From VXLM01 sp965220255 (GTDB lineage: Bacteria > Chloroflexota > Dehalococcoidia > Lucifugimonadales > VXLM01), in the NCBI GenBank assembly GCA_965220255.1, contig OZ244816.1:2728001-2792000 (forward strand): DNA of 64,000 nucleotides, written 5' to 3'. Position 1 is the stretch's first letter; every line of letters starts with the position of its first letter. The notes under the pieces were generated by a model. It ran no database searches. It saw only the letters and a list, made by a program, of their open reading frames with translations, and had not been told where the DNA came from. The position numbers were made by a program, and so were the translations under genes. This document shows, piece by piece, positions 1 through 9,574 of this stretch.

Positions 1-2
1 CT

Positions 3-3000
3 CCCGGCGCGAGTCTTCTTGAAGTCTCCAGGCTATGGCAGCAGCAGTTCAGCGTCGAACGGGTCACCACCAAGTTCTATCAGGAGTACGCCGCAGTCCG
101 CGACCGCATAGCCGAGGCGTTGCTCGCTCACAACTCAGACCATCCTGTGATTACTTCCCTCAGCGAAGAGGAGGCCCGCGCCTGGGCCACTCGACAGATG
201 GGCCGCGTGCTCTTCCTCTGGTTCCTTCAGGCCAAGCGCTGGCTGGGAGAACCCGGGGGAAATGGTTCTCCAACCTATTTGCTGAACTTGTGGGACAAGC
301 GGTCAGAGACGCACGAGGGCGAATACTATCGCGGCATTCTGGCCCCGATATTCTTCGACGCAATGGCGACGGGAAGCAGCAGCCGAGGCGAGCATCCGGT
401 CCTGGGATACGTCCCCTACCTGAATGGTGGCCTGTTCCGGCGCAGCGCCTTGGAGGATCGCATCAACGACGCGGGAGAGGTGTCCCTGCCGGACGAGGTG
501 TTCGACCCTCATCCCGAGGACGAAGAGGCCCAGAAACGCACGCTTCTAGGACTGCTCTCCCGCTATCGGTTCACCACTAGGGAGTCCACGCCGGACGACC
601 AGTCCGTTGACCCCGACCCGGAGCTACTGGGCCGCGTCTTCGAGAATCTCTACCAGGGTGACGAGCGACACGATACGGGCACCTACTACACGCCGCGGGA
701 AATCGTTCATTTCATGTGCCGCGAATCGCTGGACGGCTACCTGCGGGACGCCACCGGCATTGAAAAGTCCAAGCTAAACGCTCTCCGCCAAGAGGCTGTG
801 GGTTCCAGGGATGAGTACCAGCCCCTGCCCGACATCCCGGCTGACGCTCTCATCGACGCGCTGGAGACCGTCCGCGTGTGCGACCCGGCCGTGGGCTCCG
901 GGGCTTTCCTCTTGGGCGCCATCCAAGAGATGGTGGCCCTTCGGCGAGGAATCCTCTTCTCACAGCGACGCTATGTTGAGCCAGATGAACTCTACCGGAC
1001 GGTGAGTGAATGGAAGCGGCGTATCATCGAGAACAGCCTGTACGGGGTGGACATCAACCCGGAGGCCGTGGAGATATGCCGCCTGCGCCTCTGGCTCTCG
1101 ATGGTGCTGGACATGGACGAGCCGCCTGAACCCAACTCCAACTGGGCACTTCCCAACCTGGACTTTCAGATAGTGGCGGGTGACTCGCTGGTGGACAGGG
1201 TAGCGGGCGTCACCTTCAAGGAATCTTGGCCCACTCCTAAGGATCTGCAGCTCGGAATGGACCTTCAGAACAAACTCCAACGATTGGAGACCAACATCTC
1301 TCAGCGGCGGCGGGAGTTCGAGGGGACACACAGGAACCCCAAACGTATTCGGGAACTACGTGACCTCATCGCCCGGGACCAGCGTGAGATCGTCCGCCTG
1401 CACTTGGAGGATGCGCTAGAGAATGCCGAGGCAGAATTGCAAGGCCTGCTGGAAGCGATGGAGGAAGGCACCCGGCGAATTACTAAGACGGCGCTGAAGA
1501 GAGCCGAGGGGCTCATAGACCGGATGCGTTCCCTGCTGGATAACATGGAGTCGTCGGACTTCGCATTGGTGCAGAAGCCTTTCCTCTGGCCAATTGCCTT
1601 CCCAGAGGTACTGCGCGAGAGTGACCTCAATGCGGGCTTCGACATTGTGCTGGCCAACCCGCCTTACGTGAAGCATGAAAATCTGGACGCTGAAGACCAG
1701 AACTCTTACGCGGAGGCATTCCCAGAGGTGTACGCAGGCACCGCAGACCTGTTGGTGTATTTCTATGCCCGCGCCCTGCAGATACTCCGGCCAAGGGGCT
1801 GGCTGTCTTTCATCACCAGCAACAAGTATATGCGGGCTGGATACGGGTTAGGGACGCGGGAGCATTTGCCAGCTTCGCTCCGCATTCAGCGGGTCATCGA
1901 CTTTGGTGACCTGCCCCTGTTCGAGGCCAACGGCAAGGCTATTGCAGCTTATCCGGCGGTCCTGGTGGGCAGCCGCTCTCCAGACTCAACTGGACATTCG
2001 CTGACAGTCGCCGACCTCACAGGCCCTGTCCGTAAACAGCTCACCAACTCTAACCTGAAGGTCAACCCCGAGAGCGTGCGTGGCGTGCTGGAAGACTTGG
2101 ACGGGTTGCTAGTGCGATCCGAGACCCCTGACTTTCCACAGGTGATGCTCAAGAGTGACGGCTGGGTCTTGGAAAACCCAGCCCTAGTCCGCTTATTCGA
2201 GCGGCTCATGAACCAAGGCATGCCGCTGGGCAGATTCGTGAAGGGGCGTATCTATAGAGGAGTCACTACTGGTCTGAACGAGGCATTCGTCATAGACCGA
2301 GCCAAACGGGACGAGTTAATTGAGGAGGATCCACGTAGTACGGAGCTTATCAAGCCTTGGTTGCGAGGCCGGGACATAAAGCGGTGGAAGGCAGAATGGG
2401 CGGGAAAGTACGTAATCTTCACGCGCCGGGGAATAGACATTGACGAGTATCCTGCAATAAAGAACCACCTCTCGTGGTGGAGAACCGACTTAGAGCCCAA
2501 GGCAACCGCCGGACAGAGTGGTCTAGGTAGAAAGCCCGGCGACTACCAGTGGTATGAAATCCAAGATTCTACAGCCTACTACCACGAGTTTGCCCACCCG
2601 AAGATTATCTTCAACCGCTTCATCAAATCAGCCACATTCGCCTACGATATGACAGGTGCCTACCATAATGACGCCTGTTATATGGTGATACCGCCGAGTT
2701 CATCACTAGCAGCGATAGTGAACTCTTCTCTTGGATGGTGGCTTCTGTCGCATCTCTGTACAGCACTCCAGAATGGCTACGTCCAAGTGTTTGTGCAGTT
2801 CCTGGAGAAACTTCCCATCCCTTCTCTCTCAGAAGACACCGAACAAATCCTCTCCCATCATGTACGGAGCCTAGCATCGGGCACTGATGCCCCAGACGTC
2901 GAGCCGGAGATCGACTCCCTCGTATTTCATGCCTACGGGCTGTCGGTGACCGAGCGCAAGCTGATCCTAGACTGGCTAGGAGAACGCCGCGAGGCGATGG

Positions 3001-3146
3001 GCGCGGAGATGCCTCCGGACTGGCGTAAGCTCAATGCGCTAAGGGCGACGGCGGGCGCGTGGCGGGGTAGCGTCGACGCGGATGAACTGATAAAGGACAT
3101 CTACGCCAGCCGGCTTATAGACACACGGCCCGAGCCGAGGCTTTGA
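3..3146 (+). CDS. Eco57I-like DNA adenine methyltransferase (5' end missing)
   Basis: The frame is open from the first bases of the window, so the true start lies upstream. The visible part (about 1047 residues) starts with a stretch containing FSVERVTTKFYQEY, a pattern typical of the N-terminal region of large type IIG/ISP-like restriction-modification methylases. SAM-binding motif I reads VCDPAVGSGAF (visible residues ~292-302) and the catalytic motif IV reads ANPPYV (~551-556), which marks an N6-adenine methylase. The C-terminal part (RFVKGRIYRGVTTGLNEAF onward) resembles a target-recognition domain. Between them a charged helical stretch (~410-500) looks like a coiled coil. It is the first gene of a run that leads to a PLD-SNF2 helicase at 5993, so the two probably form a methylase-helicase defence system. 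Whether it also carries a nuclease domain cannot be judged without its N-terminus. Confidence 0.9.
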   Translation, partial: PGASLLEVSRLWQQQFSVERVTTKFYQEYAAVRDRIAEALLAHNSDHPVITSLSEEEARAWATRQMGRVLFLWFLQAKRWLGEPGGNGSPTYLLNLWDKRSETHEGEYYRGILAPIFFDAMATGSSSRGEHPVLGYVPYLNGGLFRRSALEDRINDAGEVSLPDEVFDPHPEDEEAQKRTLLGLLSRYRFTTRESTPDDQSVDPDPELLGRVFENLYQGDERHDTGTYYTPREIVHFMCRESLDGYLRDATGIEKSKLNALRQEAVGSRDEYQPLPDIPADALIDALETVRVCDPAVGSGAFLLGAIQEMVALRRGILFSQRRYVEPDELYRTVSEWKRRIIENSLYGVDINPEAVEICRLRLWLSMVLDMDEPPEPNSNWALPNLDFQIVAGDSLVDRVAGVTFKESWPTPKDLQLGMDLQNKLQRLETNISQRRREFEGTHRNPKRIRELRDLIARDQREIVRLHLEDALENAEAELQGLLEAMEEGTRRITKTALKRAEGLIDRMRSLLDNMESSDFALVQKPFLWPIAFPEVLRESDLNAGFDIVLANPPYVKHENLDAEDQNSYAEAFPEVYAGTADLLVYFYARALQILRPRGWLSFITSNKYMRAGYGLGTREHLPASLRIQRVIDFGDLPLFEANGKAIAAYPAVLVGSRSPDSTGHSLTVADLTGPVRKQLTNSNLKVNPESVRGVLEDLDGLLVRSETPDFPQVMLKSDGWVLENPALVRLFERLMNQGMPLGRFVKGRIYRGVTTGLNEAFVIDRAKRDELIEEDPRSTELIKPWLRGRDIKRWKAEWAGKYVIFTRRGIDIDEYPAIKNHLSWWRTDLEPKATAGQSGLGRKPGDYQWYEIQDSTAYYHEFAHPKIIFNRFIKSATFAYDMTGAYHNDACYMVIPPSSSLAAIVNSSLGWWLLSHLCTALQNGYVQVFVQFLEKLPIPSLSEDTEQILSHHVRSLASGTDAPDVEPEIDSLVFHAYGLSVTERKLILDWLGERREAMGAEMPPDWRKLNALRATAGAWRGSVDADELIKDIYASRLIDTRPEPRL

Positions 3147-3150
3147 AGCG

Positions 3151-3543
3151 GTGAAGTATCTGGTGGATACGGATTGGATTATCCTTCACTTCCGTGGCAA
3201 TAGAGAAGTGGCTCGGTGCATAGAAGAGTTGACCCCTGAGGGTATCGGCATCAGCGTGGTGTCGATGGGTGAGCTCTATGAAGGTGTATATGAGGCTTCC
3301 GACCCTGCTGGGCATGAGAGCGCCTTGCGGGTGATACTCTCTGAGATTGACGTGGTTCACATAGACGATGAAGTGTGCAGGATCTACGGACGGCAGAGCG
3401 GCAGACTAAGAGCCGCCAAGGCTCTCCCCGGCAATAACGACATCTGGATAGGGGCTACCGCTTTGCGTCACGACCTCACTCTGCTCACCAACAACAGGAA
3501 GCACTTCGAGCCGATGGAGGGGCTGAGCATCGTTTCAGTGTAG
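3151..3543 (+). CDS. PIN-domain ribonuclease (VapC-like), no antitoxin visible
   Basis: A 130-residue protein with a PIN fold signature: YLVDTDWII at the N-terminus supplies the first acidic residue, E at SMGELYEG the second, and NDIWIGATA the third acidic patch. This is the layout of VapC-type metal-dependent RNases. It begins with GTG only 4 bases after the methyltransferase stop, so it is probably co-transcribed. A normal VapC is preceded by a small VapB antitoxin that overlaps it; here the gene before it is the methyltransferase and I see no antitoxin. It may be an orphan toxin, or be controlled by another product of the island. The family call is firm; the biological role is inference. 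Confidence 0.85.
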   Translation: MKYLVDTDWIILHFRGNREVARCIEELTPEGIGISVVSMGELYEGVYEASDPAGHESALRVILSEIDVVHIDDEVCRIYGRQSGRLRAAKALPGNNDIWIGATALRHDLTLLTNNRKHFEPMEGLSIVSV

Positions 3544-3656
3544 TGTTGAAACAACCTGCTTGGGATCATTCGACAGATTGAGGCAGAAGCCTAGGAATTG
3601 ATGGCCCTACGCCATTAGGTCGCGTATAACGTGAAGAGGAGAAACAACAAGCCACC

Positions 3657-4595
3657 ATGGTTTATCGTAGAGAAGATAATACCGTCGAACGCAAGATTCA
3701 CTTCTACCGGGCAGATACCGGCGATGATGAAGGTGGACATCCGCTGTCGTTCGATCCACAGCCTGCCATTGACATCATTGCAAAGTTGCCACGCACAGGG
3801 GATACCCCAGCATGGTACGAGTTCGAATCCGACGGGAACGCGCTGTGTCTCATCCCGTACTCCTCTAGTCCCCATCCCTCTGTGCGCTTCTGTAGAGTTC
3901 GGCGCACTGGACTACCCCAGTTGGAGCAGGCAGGCAACATTACCGACATGAATCTCTCTCCAGACATGGGGCTGCTGGAGTCTATTCATGTAGTGTTCTT
4001 TCCTAACAATATAGTGGGAGCTGAGTACAATCACTTTGGGCCAAGGGTATCCAGGCTGGGGAGCTTCCTCCACGAGAAGTCGAACAAAGATGTGGCTCTA
4101 GCCGCCTTCCGCCCCATACTCAGAGGTGACGCGACCGAGCAACTCGACCGATTGACGGACCTGCGCGTCTTGGACTTCAGTATTCTGCCCTCACATGTGG
4201 AGATAGTTAGGCAACGTAACCAATCTCTAGGAGAGTCATTCGCAGCCAATAGAAGGGTGTTGGAGCGTCCGAAGACTCTTCATGTCATCCTCAAACCGGA
4301 GCAGGATGCGTCAACTTCGTTCCTTGCCAGTATGAAAGAAACAATCGCGGAGTTGGCAGGCAAGGATGATGTGAGGGAAGGGACAGACCGCTTACAGGTA
4401 CGCGGCAAGTGCGAAGACTCGGGTCGAGTGGAGACGATTGACCTCCTAAAGGATCAACTAATCTCAACGAAGGCTATAGTTCGGATGGGCACGCGGAGCC
4501 GTGCTCTTGACCCTGCATCGGCGTTCGGGGCTGTTCGTGACGCATACGCTGAGCTGCATCAGCAGCTAGAAGGTGCCGCTAGTGTGTCCCAATGA
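3657..4595 (+). CDS. Unrecognised soluble protein, coupled to membrane protein
   Basis: A 312-residue protein with no signal peptide or membrane segment, which I do not recognise. The N-terminus (VERKIHFYRAD) looks like a beta strand start. The middle (residues ~95-190) is mixed alpha/beta and the C-terminal third is helical. Its stop overlaps the start of the next gene by ATGA (4592-4595), so the soluble protein and a four-helix membrane protein are translationally coupled. A soluble protein of ~310 residues paired with a small four-helix membrane protein recalls the layout of the Kiwa defence system (KwaA membrane, KwaB soluble), but the order is reversed and I cannot see KwaB motifs. An AGGAG lies at about 3634, rather far from the ATG, so the start is uncertain. 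Confidence 0.75.
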   Translation: MVYRREDNTVERKIHFYRADTGDDEGGHPLSFDPQPAIDIIAKLPRTGDTPAWYEFESDGNALCLIPYSSSPHPSVRFCRVRRTGLPQLEQAGNITDMNLSPDMGLLESIHVVFFPNNIVGAEYNHFGPRVSRLGSFLHEKSNKDVALAAFRPILRGDATEQLDRLTDLRVLDFSILPSHVEIVRQRNQSLGESFAANRRVLERPKTLHVILKPEQDASTSFLASMKETIAELAGKDDVREGTDRLQVRGKCEDSGRVETIDLLKDQLISTKAIVRMGTRSRALDPASAFGAVRDAYAELHQQLEGAASVSQ

Positions 4596-5104
4596 ACAGA
4601 ATCTCAAAAATCTGGGGGAGACACTTCCTAGGGCTGGAAGCCTTGGTTGCAATACTGCCAGCTGTTGCGCTCGCAACTTGGATGCTCTGGTTCGATGGTA
4701 GCGATCATGTCCATACGCTCCTGCACGGAAATCGAACCAACATCTATCGAACTGTTGCAACGCTATCGGTCACGTTGCTGGGCTTCTCCTTAGCCGCTGC
4801 TTCCTTTGCCTTGAATTCGACCTCTTCACCGCGCCTTGCAGTGCTTCATCAAAGTCCGCACTACCCAACACTCTGGAAGACATTTTTCCAGACCGTGCAC
4901 ATACTTGGAGCTTTGGCGCTCACATCGCTAGTCTGTATGATCTGGGATAGGGACTGTGCGCCGAACACATTACTCCTAATTCCATTCACGCTGTTTGCGG
5001 GACTCTCGACGATTCGTTTGGCGCGGGTCATCTGGATACTTGAGCAAATCATCGGTCTGGTATCGATGCCTCCACGTAGAGACGGGGATACTGATCTCCG
5101 ATAG
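4592..5104 (+). CDS. Small four-helix membrane protein
   Basis: A 170-residue protein with four hydrophobic segments: about residues 14-34, 52-72, 98-118 and 125-150. The C-terminus is short and charged. No family is recognised. It overlaps the preceding soluble protein by 4 bases (ATGA), which strongly suggests a two-component unit made in fixed ratio at the membrane. In defence islands such soluble-sensor plus membrane-effector pairs are frequent, and membrane damage is a common effector output. That role is inference from layout only. Confidence 0.75.
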   Translation: MNRISKIWGRHFLGLEALVAILPAVALATWMLWFDGSDHVHTLLHGNRTNIYRTVATLSVTLLGFSLAAASFALNSTSSPRLAVLHQSPHYPTLWKTFFQTVHILGALALTSLVCMIWDRDCAPNTLLLIPFTLFAGLSTIRLARVIWILEQIIGLVSMPPRRDGDTDLR

Positions 5105-5192
5105 CCCATTTGCTATGGGTGTGGCCCGACAATAGAATGTAGGAACACTGTACAACGCATTGACTGGTTGCTGAACACATGTGGAGGAAAAC

Positions 5193-5510
5193 ATGGCGAC
5201 TGCGACGAATAGACCCAATACTCCATTCGACGAAGCCTACGTTATGAAAGTCGTAGAGGATTTGGGGGGGCCAAGGGCCATCCTCGACGACTTGGGAGAT
5301 TTCCGTCAACTCGTGGACCGTCTGTGGGAGGAGCGGTCTGAACTGATGGAGAGGTACCCGGATAAGTGGGTGGCAGTGGGGTTGGACGGAGTGGTCGCTG
5401 TTGGCAACTCGATGAGCGCCGTGCTGGATGAGGTGGAGAACGTGGGGCTGCTGCGGCGGGACGTTGTGGTAGATCACCTTCAGACGGACCCTCCGGTGTT
5501 GATCCTGTGA
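5193..5510 (+). CDS. DUF5678-like small protein
   Basis: A 105-residue protein. A GGAGG at 5183-5187 sits 5 bases before ATG 5193, so this start is preferred over the upstream GTG at 5181. The segment LMERYPDKWVAVGLDGVVAV followed by a helix matches my memory of the DUF5678 pattern (Y-P-x-K-W-V-A-V then a conserved G and V). The stop overlaps the GTG start of the following retropepsin-like gene (GTGA). DUF5678-like genes next to small aspartic proteases recur in bacterial genomes, so the pair is likely functional together, but its job is unknown. Confidence 0.7.
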   Translation: MATATNRPNTPFDEAYVMKVVEDLGGPRAILDDLGDFRQLVDRLWEERSELMERYPDKWVAVGLDGVVAVGNSMSAVLDEVENVGLLRRDVVVDHLQTDPPVLIL

Positions 5511-5938
5511 TCGTGGGAAGGTTCGACGAGCTTGGGAGACCCTATGTCGAAGGCCGCGTCACCATTCCCCGGCTCCAGGTAGATGAAAGGGTGCTCTTTC
5601 TCCTGGATACAGGAGCCGACAGCACATGTCTCCATCCTCGAGACGCCTACTCCTTGAGTATCCCGTTCTCTCAGCTTAGCAGCCCTGTATCCTCGATGGG
5701 GGTAGGCGGCAGATCCGCCTACTATCGCGAACCCACTTTGCTGGTCTTTGGCGACGAGTCTCAGAGCAGGCTCTACGTTGTCGACATGCTCATCGCGGAG
5801 CCAAGCGAGAGTTCGGAGACCTTACCTTCTCTACTCGGACGGAACGTAATCAATCACTGGTTCGTGGAGTATGATCCGACGAACGGTCGGCTAAAGTGTA
5901 CCGTTAGGCACGCCGACTACACGCTGGACGCCGCATGA
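5507..5938 (+). CDS. Retropepsin-like aspartic protease
   Basis: A 143-residue protein with the single-domain aspartic protease signature LLDTGADSTCL at about residues 31-41, where D-T-G is the catalytic triplet. The later LPSLLGRNVINHW matches the hydrophobic-glycine (LLGxxxL) motif near the C-terminus of retroviral-type proteases. Enzymes of this size act as homodimers. GTG start at 5507 overlaps the previous stop. A second small retropepsin-like gene occurs at 46145 in the SUF operon, so the family is reused in this genome. The substrate is unknown; it could process its DUF5678-like partner. Confidence 0.8.
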   Translation: MIVGRFDELGRPYVEGRVTIPRLQVDERVLFLLDTGADSTCLHPRDAYSLSIPFSQLSSPVSSMGVGGRSAYYREPTLLVFGDESQSRLYVVDMLIAEPSESSETLPSLLGRNVINHWFVEYDPTNGRLKCTVRHADYTLDAA

Positions 5939-5992
5939 CCTGGGTACGTCCCCGCGTTGTGTGCGGAGGAGACGCACCCAAAGAATAGAAGC

Positions 5993-8900
5993 ATGACCAC
6001 AGACATCATCGACATCGTTCCCATAGCCAACGGGCCGACAACGGGCACGATGCAAGAGCACCTCGTGGGCGCACTGGGACGAATCGCCCCGACGGACATA
6101 CGAATCGCAACCGCGTACCTGACACCGGATGGCTTCCTCAACCTGAAGAGCAGTATGGAGGAGGCGTCGAGCGTACGGCTGCTACTGGGGGAGCGGCCCT
6201 TCATGAACAGGCGCGGGCCAGTGGACGTGCTGTCCCAGCCCGGAGACCTTGACGAGCTTCAAGGCCCAGCGGAGTCGGTCGACTGGTACACCTTCCTCGA
6301 AGGTGGCTATCCCTGGCTGCTGCTCACTCACGAGGAACGCCGGGAGCTTCTTGCCCGAGGCGTAACTCCCGAAGCGGGAGCCTTCGACCTGTCCGCGTGG
6401 GAGCGGGTCACTACGCTGGCCGACTTTCTGAGAAGGAACAGAGTGGAGGTCAGGCGGTTCCTGGGGTCCGATAAGGGCAAAATCTTGCCCGAAAAGGTGC
6501 TGGACCATCGCTCACCTAGAAACCGGCTTCACGCAAAGGCGTACCTCTTTTCCGGCGAGATGGGACGTTACGCCGCGGTCGGTTCCAGCAACCTCACCAA
6601 GAGCGGCCTATCCGAGAACTCCGAGTTGAACCTTGCATCCTATGACCGGGAACTGACGGCGCTCCTGGAAGGGTGGTTCGACGAGAAGTGGGAACTGGGG
6701 GAGGATTGCAAGGCTCAGTTCATCCAGCGTCTGGAAGAGTGCGTTCTGTTCGGGAGGCGGTACACCCCGTGGCAGGTCATGCTCAAGTCACTTCACGCAG
6801 CCTATGGCCGCTTCCTGGAGATGGGCCTGTCGGAAGAGGTCATGGTAAGACTGGCCGGATTCCAGCAGCAGGCCGTCCAACGCTGCGTCGCCTTGCTGCG
6901 TCGCCACTGGGGAGCCATGCTGTGCGACTCCGTGGGCCTCGGCAAGACCTACGAAGGGCTGGGCATCCTCCGGGAGTTCGCCAACCAACGGAACGATGAC
7001 CCGCAACGAGCGAGAACCTCGACACGGGCAATGATCGTTTGCCCTGCTCAGCTCCAAGACAACTGGAATGACGACAGGTTCGCCGAGTGGGGAATCATCG
7101 CCACCACGGTCACCATGGAGTCGCTGCCCAGCCTCGCGGACATCGAGGAGGAGCCGTCACCCGTTCAGCGTCAACGACTCCGCGCCGAGCTGAAGCGTTA
7201 CCAAGACCAGTACGACATCATCCTGGTAGACGAGTCCCACAACTTCCGCAACCCAAGGACGAAGCGCTACCGTGCCCTCATGGAGATCATCCGAGGCGGC
7301 AAGCCGGACACCAGGGTGGTGCTCATGACAGCCACGCCCATCAACAACTCGGTGTGGGACCTGTATCACCAACTCATGCTAATCACGAGGGGAGACGACA
7401 CGTGGTATGCAGGGCGAGGGCCAATACCCAATCTCAAAGCGGCGTTCCAAGCGATTGAGAAGGGGGAGTCCGACTCTGGCCTGCTTGACACCATGATGTT
7501 GTCCTTGGTTCGCCGTACCCGGCACGACATCCGGTCTATGCAGGAGGCGGGGGAGACGATGGAAGTCAACGGGCAGCCCCTGCGCTTCCCGGAGCACGAG
7601 ATACCGAAGGCGGTGGAATATAGCCTGCAAGGCCTGTACGGAAATATCTACCACGACATCATTGACGCCATCGAGCACCTCAACTTCGCCGTCTACCGCC
7701 TGGACGAGTACGGCGTTGAGACAGGGGAGAAGGAGACCACCGCGCAGTTGAAGCAACGCAACGCCAACTTCGTTGGCATCATGCGCACCATCCTCTTGAA
7801 GCGTATGGAGAGCTCTCTGGCTGCACTCACGTCCACGGTGAGAAGTCTCGTGAACTATCTCAACCTCTTCCTGGCGAGGCTGGAACAGGGACATGTCTTG
7901 ACGCCCAAGCAGGCATACAAGCTGCGGGGCGTGCTGGGAGGATCCTTGCCAGACCACGACCAGGACTTGGAGGACATGGACCCCAAGGCAGTGGCGGCAT
8001 TGCATCAGGAGCTCGCCGCGCCGGAGGACCTGGACCTTCGCGGGAGGTTGCAGGCGGACGTAGAGTTCGACAGAGACAGGCTGCAGACGTTGCTCAGACG
8101 GCTTCAGTGGCTGGAGGAGATGTTGGCGGAGCAGGGGGACCCCAAGGCCCAAGCCGTGCGCAAGCTGCTCGAAGGGCTTCCGAAACAGGACGACCACGGG
8201 CAACCCACTAAGGTGGCATTGTTTACGACATATAAGGACACCGCTCAACACCTGTTCAAGCAGTTCGGCGGAGATGTGGATTCTTTGAAGAGCGACGTTC
8301 GCGTTCAGAGCAATCTGGAGGACGCACGGTGGATGTCGCTGCTCACCGGGGGAGATGACCAGAATCGGCGGCGCTCGGTACTTGAGCGGTTCGCACCGCT
8401 GGCAGCCCATCGCGAGACCGAACCTCTGGACGACCCAACTCTGCTGAGGAAAATTGAGCCTCTGCGAGCTCAAGGCATCGAGTTGTTGATAGCCACTGAC
8501 GTACTCTCAGAGGGTCAGAACCTCCAAGACGCTCAGTTCCTCGTCAACTACGATCTGCCTTGGAATCCGGTGAGGATGATTCAACGCGCTGGTCGCATCG
8601 ACCGCCTTTTCTCTCCCCACGACAAGGTGTACATCTACAACCTGATGCCCGAGGACGGCTTGGAGGACCTACTTAACCTAGTCGAGAATCTGTCCAGGAA
8701 GATTGAGACCATCGAGGATGCCGTGGCTTTGGATGCCTCGGTGCTGGGAGAGCAGATCGAGGCGAAAGAGTTGGACAAGGTGATGAAGCTGCGCGCAGGT
8801 GGAGTCCAAGCAGACCAAGTTTACCGAGAGGGAGAGCGAAGTCAGGGACTGGACGAGGGCGCGGAGTTGCTGAACAGGTACTTGGACATGATGAAGGAGT

Positions 8901-9574
8901 TCGCTACAGAGGATGTAGGGGACATTCCCAATGGGGTCTACAGCGTGAAGAAGGGCATGGCCAACGGGGTCTACATCATGCTGAAAATGCCCGAAGAAGC
9001 GTCGGGCGAAGTATTCTGGCGTTTCTACCCCTTGGGCAACGTGGCCCAGCCCATGACATCGCCGAACGATGTCCTATCCATTGTGGAGGCCAGCAGAGAC
9101 GAGCACCGCTTCGAGATCCCGCCAGACGAGAACCCATTCAAGCACTTGAAGGAACCTCTGAAAGCCGCAGTCGACCAGATCGGCCAGGCATACTTGGACG
9201 CCATATCCGCAGTTACATCTGACAGTTTCACGCGACGGATCAGGCAGTTCCTCAATCGTGATGACCTGCTGCAATCTCAACCTGACCTGTTCAGGTTCTT
9301 CAACGATTGGGTTGAAATGCCCTTGCCATCGGACGCAACCAGACGTGTAGGAATGCGAGACCCTGTTCGGGTCATGAACCAGCTTGCGCCAACTCGTGCA
9401 GAAATAGGCCAAGTGGTTCAGGCGCTGACTGCGCTCCGAGAAGCCATCCTAGTGGAGGGTCTCGACCGTCCCATTGCGCGACCAGAGACCCGGAAACCGT
9501 CGGTCGAGGACTTGGAATTAGTGGCTTGGGAGCTTGTAGTCGGCCCGGACGGTTTGTCGGCAGAGCCTGAATGA
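5993..9574 (+). CDS. SNF2-type helicase with N-terminal PLD nuclease-like domain
   Basis: About 1193 residues from ATG 5993 (an in-frame TTG at 5957 would add 12). The N-terminal domain carries a phospholipase-D-type motif RLHAKAYLF followed by GSSNLTKSG (residues ~177-205), as in PLD nucleases. Only one HKD-type motif is seen, so dimerisation may be needed. SF2 helicase motifs follow: DSVGLGKT (Walker A, ~313-320), VDESHNFRN (DExH, ~411), MTATPINNS (~444), and the C-terminal IATDVLSEGQNLQ and QRAGRIDR (~863). PLD-helicase proteins of this size accompany Eco57I-like methylases in several phage-defence systems. The stop overlaps the CBASS phospholipase start by ATGA. Likely a DNA translocase that marks or cuts unmethylated DNA; inference from the partner methylase. 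Confidence 0.92.
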   Translation: MTTDIIDIVPIANGPTTGTMQEHLVGALGRIAPTDIRIATAYLTPDGFLNLKSSMEEASSVRLLLGERPFMNRRGPVDVLSQPGDLDELQGPAESVDWYTFLEGGYPWLLLTHEERRELLARGVTPEAGAFDLSAWERVTTLADFLRRNRVEVRRFLGSDKGKILPEKVLDHRSPRNRLHAKAYLFSGEMGRYAAVGSSNLTKSGLSENSELNLASYDRELTALLEGWFDEKWELGEDCKAQFIQRLEECVLFGRRYTPWQVMLKSLHAAYGRFLEMGLSEEVMVRLAGFQQQAVQRCVALLRRHWGAMLCDSVGLGKTYEGLGILREFANQRNDDPQRARTSTRAMIVCPAQLQDNWNDDRFAEWGIIATTVTMESLPSLADIEEEPSPVQRQRLRAELKRYQDQYDIILVDESHNFRNPRTKRYRALMEIIRGGKPDTRVVLMTATPINNSVWDLYHQLMLITRGDDTWYAGRGPIPNLKAAFQAIEKGESDSGLLDTMMLSLVRRTRHDIRSMQEAGETMEVNGQPLRFPEHEIPKAVEYSLQGLYGNIYHDIIDAIEHLNFAVYRLDEYGVETGEKETTAQLKQRNANFVGIMRTILLKRMESSLAALTSTVRSLVNYLNLFLARLEQGHVLTPKQAYKLRGVLGGSLPDHDQDLEDMDPKAVAALHQELAAPEDLDLRGRLQADVEFDRDRLQTLLRRLQWLEEMLAEQGDPKAQAVRKLLEGLPKQDDHGQPTKVALFTTYKDTAQHLFKQFGGDVDSLKSDVRVQSNLEDARWMSLLTGGDDQNRRRSVLERFAPLAAHRETEPLDDPTLLRKIEPLRAQGIELLIATDVLSEGQNLQDAQFLVNYDLPWNPVRMIQRAGRIDRLFSPHDKVYIYNLMPEDGLEDLLNLVENLSRKIETIEDAVALDASVLGEQIEAKELDKVMKLRAGGVQADQVYREGERSQGLDEGAELLNRYLDMMKEFATEDVGDIPNGVYSVKKGMANGVYIMLKMPEEASGEVFWRFYPLGNVAQPMTSPNDVLSIVEASRDEHRFEIPPDENPFKHLKEPLKAAVDQIGQAYLDAISAVTSDSFTRRIRQFLNRDDLLQSQPDLFRFFNDWVEMPLPSDATRRVGMRDPVRVMNQLAPTRAEIGQVVQALTALREAILVEGLDRPIARPETRKPSVEDLELVAWELVVGPDGLSAEPE

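Noticed and set aside
3657..5104. Kiwa (KwaA/KwaB)
   Set aside because: Gene order is reversed and no KwaB motif is recognised; only the layout is similar.
7379..8473. A long open frame (364 codons) on the minus strand
   Set aside because: It lies opposite the helicase gene, which has all its motifs intact; the frame is a shadow of codon bias.
3..9574. DISARM or BREX identity for the methylase-helicase run
   Set aside because: No DrmB (DUF1998), PglZ or BrxC-like gene is visible; the helicase carries its own PLD domain. A looser methylase-helicase description is safer.
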